Shown here one piece after another: positions 1-3,924 of a stretch of 7,912 bases of DNA. The position numbers and the translations under genes are program-made. The notes below the pieces were generated by a model. It was not told the origin of the DNA. It saw only the letters and a program-made list of their open reading frames with translations, and searched no databases. Positions within the stretch are counted from its first letter, which is position 1, and every line of letters starts with the position of its first letter. Location of the stretch: the NCBI GenBank assembly GCA_023131215.1, contig JAGLZV010000037.1, positions 1-7,912 of the forward strand, in the 5' to 3' direction. The stretch comes from Candidatus Methanophagales archaeon (GTDB taxonomy: Archaea > Halobacteriota > Syntropharchaeia > Alkanophagales > Methanospirareceae).

Positions 1-458
1 CCATGCATCACCTTCTTCAGACCAATTTGGGCTGTGGGGCTCAACGTTTTTCTGTTTTTTTTAACAATGCTCCACAGTTCATCGCATTCGAATGGTGTAA
101 GCCCGAGGTTCTTTATGAGGTACTCATTCATCTCTTCTGCATGTTCAGCCATATCTTCTAACAATCTGCCTATTGTGTCTCTATGATGTCCTGTGATCCG
201 CTCGATACTCCGTATCCCATTCTTTTCTACCAGATGCTTGCAGATAGTGATTATTTCACTCTCGGGCAATTGTTTCCGATATAACGGTGTGCCCTTTGTC
301 ACCATAAAATAGATCTTACAATGCTTGCAATAATACCTCTGGTGCCCGGTGCTCTTGTACTTACCACTTTTAATAATATCTTTCCCCTTCTCTCTCAGAT
401 AATAACGACATCTCGGGTTCTGACAAACAACATCGATTTTTCCTCTTGGTCGTGCCAT
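1..458 (-). CDS. IS1-like transposase, N-terminal part (cut by window edge)
   Basis: An open frame runs from ATG at 458 down to base 1 without a stop, giving 152 residues with the C-terminus missing. Translated by eye, it starts MARPRGKIDVVC. A zinc ribbon is formed by C12, C17, C44 and C47 (CQNPRC and CKHC), with a GHQRYYC stretch like that of IS1 InsA. A helix-turn-helix-like segment follows around residues 70-105 (RSIERITGHHRDTIGRLL). Then comes CDELWS at 125-130, which matches the first catalytic Asp region of IS1 transposases (DE-W-F/V); D126 would be that Asp. InsA-like and InsB-like parts are in one continuous frame here, so no frameshift is needed up to this point, unlike classical IS1. 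The rest of the DDE domain is off the window, so I cannot say whether the gene is intact. Confidence 0.75.
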   Translation of the reverse strand, partial: MARPRGKIDVVCQNPRCRYYLREKGKDIIKSGKYKSTGHQRYYCKHCKIYFMVTKGTPLYRKQLPESEIITICKHLVEKNGIRSIERITGHHRDTIGRLLEDMAEHAEEMNEYLIKNLGLTPFECDELWSIVKKNRKTLSPTAQIGLKKVMH

Positions 459-512
459 AGTATCTGCCAAGAGTGTATTAGACTGGCTACTATAATAAAC
501 TATCGCATGTTA

Positions 513-522
513 GGACACTACC
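513..522 (-). repeat. Putative terminal inverted repeat of the IS
   Basis: Read on the minus strand, this is GGTAGTGTCC, followed inward by TAACATGCG. It lies outside the transposase start, between that gene and tldD. It is taken as the outer end of the element because of its GGT-start and its position. The matching repeat would be beyond the left window edge and was not seen. Confidence 0.45.
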
Positions 523-548
523 GAGCAATTACACGTAAAGGGCTTTGA

Positions 549-1976
549 CTACAAACCAGAATTTTGAGCGGATGCAGCTCCACCAACCAATATCTTCTTC
601 ACGCGCACATGTGGAGCATACTCAGAAACAGGAACCTCTTGACCATCTTTACCGCAAAAACCTATTGAACCTCTCTTTTTATCATTACCCACGGCATCTA
701 TATTTTTCAATACACCAAGGGTTCTACCGGATAGGGAAACGTTTTTCAATCTCTTTGAAAGAGCGCCCTTTTCTATCAGGAACGCCTCTTCTGCGCTGAA
801 CTGAAATTCACCCCTTACTGTATCTACCTGCCCTCCACGCATACCTTTAGCATAGATTCCAGACCGTATATCTTCACGCATTTCATCAAAATTCCAGTCC
901 CCTTCCTCAATTACTGTGTTGCTCATCCTCACCAAAGGAACTTCAGAATAATCCGCAGCGCGCGCATTCGAGGTAGGCATCGCTTCTAACCTGCCTGCGG
1001 TTTCCCTTGTATGCAAATAAGAGACTAAAACACCGTTTTTTATTATCTCTGTTCTTTTTGACCTCGCTCCTTCATCGTCATATTTATAAAATCCATGCGA
1101 GTTCTTGATGGTTGGGTCGTCAGCAACAGTTAGACCTTCGTATGCTATCTTCTCTCCTAATTTACCCCTCAGTATTGATTCACCGTATAAAACATGGTCG
1201 GCTTCTGCGGAATGTCCAAGCGCTTCGTGCATAAAAACACCCGTAAGCTTGTTGTCCATTATTACAGGCAGTTCACCAGCAGGCGGCAGTTCAGCGTCAA
1301 GGAGCCTGACAGCTTTATCCGCTGCCCTTAAGCCCACAGCCTCTGGATTTTCTTCTTCTATGACTTCAAAACCCGCCACAGCCCCTATGCTCTCTACACC
1401 TTCTTGCAAAACATTCCCCTTTCTCGCTACTGCACGCACACGCATAAAAACTGCAGGCGTCTCCATTACAATATAACTTCCATCGGAATTCGCATATACC
1501 TTCTCCTCGTAACCATCGAGATACAAGATAGAAATGCTTTTTATGAGTGAGGAGTGTTCCTTTGCCGCTTTATATACTTCTTTAACCATGCTCTTCTTCT
1601 CTTCAATGCCGACATCATCGGGGTTTATTTTCGGCTTTAATTTAAAATAGTCGTTCTTCGACTTTGCATCTACCATTTTTACGGTTTCCGCCTTCTTATT
1701 CAATTCTGATAGTGATAGTGCTCTACCGATGTTCAAAGCGTCTTCAAAAGTATCTTTCAGCCTGGGTTTTGAGATGTCATTAGAGGAAGAGAACCCCCAC
1801 GAGTTTTTATAGAGGACTCTTATACCTATGCCCTGGTCTATACCATAGCTCATCTCTCTGAAGACATCATCTCTTAGCTCGATGGCAGTTGCGTAACCTT
1901 TTTCCAGGCGGATATCAGCGTATCTCACATTTTTCGATACCACAAAATCTATCGCTTTTTTTATCTCCTCTTCCAT
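549..1976 (-). CDS. tldD: TldD-family metallopeptidase (modulator of DNA gyrase family)
   Basis: A 475-residue protein of the TldD/PmbA family. In bacteria TldD pairs with TldE to form a Zn-dependent peptidase that clears unfolded peptides and trims some ribosomal peptides; archaeal homologues are thought to be cytoplasmic peptidases. The family HExxxH motif is present as HEALGH (H250, E251, H255), and the conserved C-terminal Cys is C441 in FCGKDGQ, followed by VPV and an LVGG ending, so it looks catalytically intact. The start is ATG at 1976 (MEEEIKKAIDF), which begins the conserved N-terminus; the frame stays open upstream through the tRNA gene, but nothing there is coding. There is no Shine-Dalgarno, and a TATA box about 28 bp upstream implies a leaderless mRNA. 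An 8-residue tail (ASAQNSGL) follows the usual VGG end, and the stop lies 26 bp from the IS. No tldE is present in the window. Confidence 0.93.
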   Translation of the reverse strand: MEEEIKKAIDFVVSKNVRYADIRLEKGYATAIELRDDVFREMSYGIDQGIGIRVLYKNSWGFSSSNDISKPRLKDTFEDALNIGRALSLSELNKKAETVKMVDAKSKNDYFKLKPKINPDDVGIEEKKSMVKEVYKAAKEHSSLIKSISILYLDGYEEKVYANSDGSYIVMETPAVFMRVRAVARKGNVLQEGVESIGAVAGFEVIEEENPEAVGLRAADKAVRLLDAELPPAGELPVIMDNKLTGVFMHEALGHSAEADHVLYGESILRGKLGEKIAYEGLTVADDPTIKNSHGFYKYDDEGARSKRTEIIKNGVLVSYLHTRETAGRLEAMPTSNARAADYSEVPLVRMSNTVIEEGDWNFDEMREDIRSGIYAKGMRGGQVDTVRGEFQFSAEEAFLIEKGALSKRLKNVSLSGRTLGVLKNIDAVGNDKKRGSIGFCGKDGQEVPVSEYAPHVRVKKILVGGAASAQNSGL

Positions 1977-2000
1977 TATAGAATATAAAAGTGGAAAATA

Positions 2001-2008
2001 TTTATAAA
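2001..2008. promoter_or_regulatory. Palindromic TATA box shared by tldD and the tRNA-Phe unit
   Basis: The 60-bp gap between the divergent tldD (start 1976) and tRNA-Phe (5' end 2037) contains TTTATAAA, a perfect self-complementary archaeal TATA box. Its centre is about 28 bp from the tldD ATG and about 32 bp from the tRNA 5' end, both suitable for an archaeal promoter. On the plus strand it is preceded by GGAAAATA, a plausible purine-rich BRE, which would favour transcription toward the tRNA. The minus side has no such clear element. TATA-like stretches at 1983-1990 and 2024-2030 are too close to the respective starts. Confidence 0.65.
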
Positions 2009-2036
2009 TGCAAAGAAGAAACAGAATATAAGAAGA

Positions 2037-2110
2037 GGGGCCGTAGCTCAGACTGGGAGAGCGCTCGGCTGAAGACCGAGTTGTCCCGAGTTCAAATCTC
2101 GGCGGCCCCA
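2037..2110 (+). tRNA. tRNA-Phe (anticodon GAA)
   Basis: A 74-nt cloverleaf was folded by hand. The acceptor stem GGGGCCG/CGGCCCC pairs perfectly with discriminator A at 2110. The D stem is GCTC/GAGC, and the anticodon stem CTCGG/CCGAG has loop CTGAAGA, placing anticodon GAA at 2071-2073. The variable loop has 5 nt, and the T stem CCGAG/CTCGG has loop TTCAAAT. No 3' CCA is encoded, and no intron is seen. It is followed after 5 nt by the pyrI start codon, so the two are very likely on one primary transcript. Confidence 0.97.
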
Positions 2111-2115
2111 CTAAG

Positions 2116-2574
2116 ATGAAAAAAGAATTACGAGTACTGCCAATCAAAAATGGAACTGTCATTGACCATATTACTGCGGGGCAAGCGCTGAACGTGTTGA
2201 AGATATTAGAGATAACTGCAAGGACGGATGCAGTTGTAAGCGTTGTGATGAATGTAAGGAGCAAGAAGATGGGCAGGAAGGACATAGTAAAGGTGGAAGA
2301 CCGGGAGCTAAAGCCTGAAGAAGTGGATAAAATCGCTTTGATTGCACCAAACGCAACGATAAACATAATACGGGATTCTGAAGTAACAGAAAAGCATAGT
2401 GTTTACCTTCCAAAGTCAATAGAAGGCATTATAAGATGTGCGAATCCCAATTGCATATCCAATGCGGAGAAGGAGCCGGTTATGTCTAAGTTCATCACGG
2501 TGAGTGAGAATCCTCCTCAGTTCAGGTGCTTTTATTGCGAAAGGATAATAGAGGATGTGTCTGGGAATTTGTAA
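2116..2574 (+). CDS. pyrI: Aspartate carbamoyltransferase regulatory chain
   Basis: A 152-residue PyrI, the usual length for the family. It binds the catalytic PyrB chains through a zinc domain and carries the allosteric nucleotide site that tunes the first committed step of pyrimidine synthesis. The N-terminal allosteric domain begins ELRVLPIKNGTVIDHI, a strong family signature, followed by AGQALNVLKIL. The C-terminal zinc site has all four Cys (C108, C113, C138, C141; CANPNC and CFYC). The ATG is only 5 nt after tRNA-Phe with no Shine-Dalgarno, so the message would be essentially leaderless once the tRNA 3' end is cut. The TAA stop directly abuts tRNA-Ala. In many archaea pyrI follows pyrB; here pyrB is not adjacent and must be elsewhere if the holoenzyme is made. 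Confidence 0.97.
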   Translation: MKKELRVLPIKNGTVIDHITAGQALNVLKILEITARTDAVVSVVMNVRSKKMGRKDIVKVEDRELKPEEVDKIALIAPNATINIIRDSEVTEKHSVYLPKSIEGIIRCANPNCISNAEKEPVMSKFITVSENPPQFRCFYCERIIEDVSGNL

Positions 2575-2647
2575 GGGCCGGTAGATCAGTTGGAAGATCA
2601 CTCGCTTGGCGTGCGAGAGGCCTCGGGTTCAAATCCCGACCGGTCCA
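2575..2647 (+). tRNA. tRNA-Ala (anticodon GGC)
   Basis: A 73-nt cloverleaf was folded by hand. The acceptor stem GGGCCGG/CCGGTCC contains a G3-U70 wobble, the classic alanine identity pair; the discriminator is A2647. The D stem is GATC/GATC, and the anticodon stem CTCGC/GCGAG has loop TTGGCGT, giving anticodon GGC at 2608-2610. The T stem TCGGG/CCCGA has loop TTCAAAT. No CCA is encoded. Its first base is the base right after the pyrI stop codon, and the coaBC ATG begins 2 nt after its end. There is no room for its own promoter outside pyrI, though a weak TATA-like ATAATA lies inside pyrI near 2545. Confidence 0.97.
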
Positions 2648-2649
2648 TT

Positions 2650-3924
2650 ATGGCAGAGAGAGAAAGAGGACCACATCCAACCCTGAGGATTAAAGGCACA
2701 AAAAGCCACTCTTTATTAGGAAAGAAGATAGTTTTAGGTGTTACTGGCTCTATCGCAGCGGTTAAAACCGTTGAACTCGCACGCGAATTGATAAGACATG
2801 GTGCAGATGTATATGGTGTGATGAGTGAAGCGGCAACGGAAATAATTCATCCCTATACGCTTCATTATGCCACAGGGCACGAAGTGATAACAAAATTGAT
2901 GGGGAATATAGAGCATGTGGAGTTTTTGGGGATGGAGGGTTCCGCAGACCTTTTTATCGTCGCTCCTTGCACTGCAAATACGATAAACAAAATTGCTTCG
3001 GGCGTCTCAGATACAACCGTGACGGCATTTGCAACTACTGCCTTCGGCTCTGGAATACCTATCATAGTGGTACCAGCAATGCATGAGACCATATATAAGA
3101 GTCCGGTTCTGATAGAGAACCTCGATAAGCTGAAAAGTTTTGGCGTAACCGTCATAGGACCCAAATTTGAGGAAGGGCTTGCGAAAATTGTTTCGATTGG
3201 AGACATAATTCTCACCGTTGAGCATGTGCTTTCGCAGAAAAAACTTGCTGGAAAACGCATCCTCATTACAGGCGGTCCTACCATCGAGCCGATAGACCCT
3301 ATAAGGGTATTAACAAACAGAAGTTCTGGTCGAACGGGGATTGAACTCGCGAAGGAAGCGTATAAACAAGGTGCTGAGGTCACGCTCATACACTGCAAAG
3401 AGTTGAATATGGAGGGGATAAAAGAAGTCAAGGTGGAGACTGCACGTGAAATGATTGATGCATGCGTTACTGAGCTTCACAGAGGGAAAGACGAAGGGGA
3501 AAAGTATGATGTGCTTATTTCTTCTGCTGCTATCTCGGATTTCACCGTTGAGCCATCAGAAGTGAAAATTTCATCGGGGGAGGATTTCTTTTTGCATCTC
3601 ATTCCCACCGGGAAATTGATAGAAGAGGTAAGGAATGAATTCCCTGAGCTTGTTATTGTGGGATTTAAAGCGGAAACGAACGTTTCCGAGGAGGAACTGA
3701 TAAGAAGGGCGAGGGAAAAGATGGGAAAACATAACCTTGAGATGGTAGTTGCAAATGACGTTGGCAAGGGTGGGATAGGGACAGAAGAAAACGAGGTGTA
3801 TATAATAAGAAAAAGCAAGAAGGCAAAGCATGTGAAAGGTGTGAAAAAACTGATAGCAGAGGAGATAGTAGAGGAATTGGCGAAGCACTTTTCTTTAGAA
3901 AAGAAAGTTGCGCTAATGAAATAA
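2650..3924 (+). CDS. coaBC: Bifunctional phosphopantothenoylcysteine decarboxylase / phosphopantothenate-cysteine ligase
   Basis: A 424-residue CoaBC (Dfp), which makes 4'-phosphopantetheine for CoA: the C-terminal CoaB part joins 4'-phosphopantothenate to Cys and the N-terminal FMN-dependent CoaC part decarboxylates the product. CoaC (about residues 24-195) has GVTGSIAA for flavin/phosphate binding, the likely catalytic H89 (EHVEF), APCTANTI, and PAMHETIY with H145. CoaB (about 199-424) has LITGGPT, the NRSSG loop (N223-G227), a FKAET motif and AND (368-370). The PAMN Asn is His, and the bacterial active-site Cys (LACG) is replaced by LAKI; both are known from the Methanocaldococcus jannaschii enzyme. 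The start is ATG 2650, the first Met after tRNA-Ala (2-nt gap, no Shine-Dalgarno). The extension of about 20 residues (HPTLRIKGTKS) is typical of archaeal forms. The 3' end overlaps the converging protease gene by 12 bp. Confidence 0.96.
   Translation: MAERERGPHPTLRIKGTKSHSLLGKKIVLGVTGSIAAVKTVELARELIRHGADVYGVMSEAATEIIHPYTLHYATGHEVITKLMGNIEHVEFLGMEGSADLFIVAPCTANTINKIASGVSDTTVTAFATTAFGSGIPIIVVPAMHETIYKSPVLIENLDKLKSFGVTVIGPKFEEGLAKIVSIGDIILTVEHVLSQKKLAGKRILITGGPTIEPIDPIRVLTNRSSGRTGIELAKEAYKQGAEVTLIHCKELNMEGIKEVKVETAREMIDACVTELHRGKDEGEKYDVLISSAAISDFTVEPSEVKISSGEDFFLHLIPTGKLIEEVRNEFPELVIVGFKAETNVSEEELIRRAREKMGKHNLEMVVANDVGKGGIGTEENEVYIIRKSKKAKHVKGVKKLIAEEIVEELAKHFSLEKKVALMK

Larger units (their letters stand above)
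1..522 (-). mobile_element. IS1-like insertion sequence, one end only (partial)
   Basis: The left end of the window holds an insertion sequence whose transposase reads out of the window on the minus strand. Its upstream boundary is placed at 522, where the minus strand reads GGTAGTGTCC, a start that resembles ends of IS1-family elements as I remember them. The first transposase codon lies 64 bp inside this edge, and a TATA-like stretch (plus strand 490-500, ctataataaac) inside the element could drive it. The other end and any target-site duplication are outside the window. The first bases outside the element are gagcaatta (523-531), so that or a slightly shorter string should recur at the far end if an 8-9 bp duplication was made. 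The family is inferred from the protein; the boundary is less certain. Confidence 0.6.

Noticed and set aside
321..799. Two short plus-strand frames (75 and 84 residues) near the left end
   Set aside because: They lie opposite the transposase, the IS end and the tldD 3' end and match nothing I recognise.
549..2366. A 605-residue frame for TldD beginning at 2366
   Set aside because: The extra 130 residues run through the antisense of pyrI, the tRNA-Phe gene and the promoter. Family similarity begins at the Met at 1976, which also has a TATA box at the right distance.
2037..2647. An integration site of a mobile element at the tRNA genes
   Set aside because: Neither tRNA 3' end is repeated in the window and no integrase is present; the flanking genes are housekeeping.
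2590..2649. An upstream ATG for coaBC at 2590
   Set aside because: It lies in the D loop of tRNA-Ala; the translated part is only the tRNA sequence. ATG 2650 is the first Met after the tRNA.
2865..3431. A 188-residue frame antisense to coaBC
   Set aside because: It is opposite well-conserved CoaBC codons, has low-complexity composition typical of shadow frames, and has no promoter or family motif.
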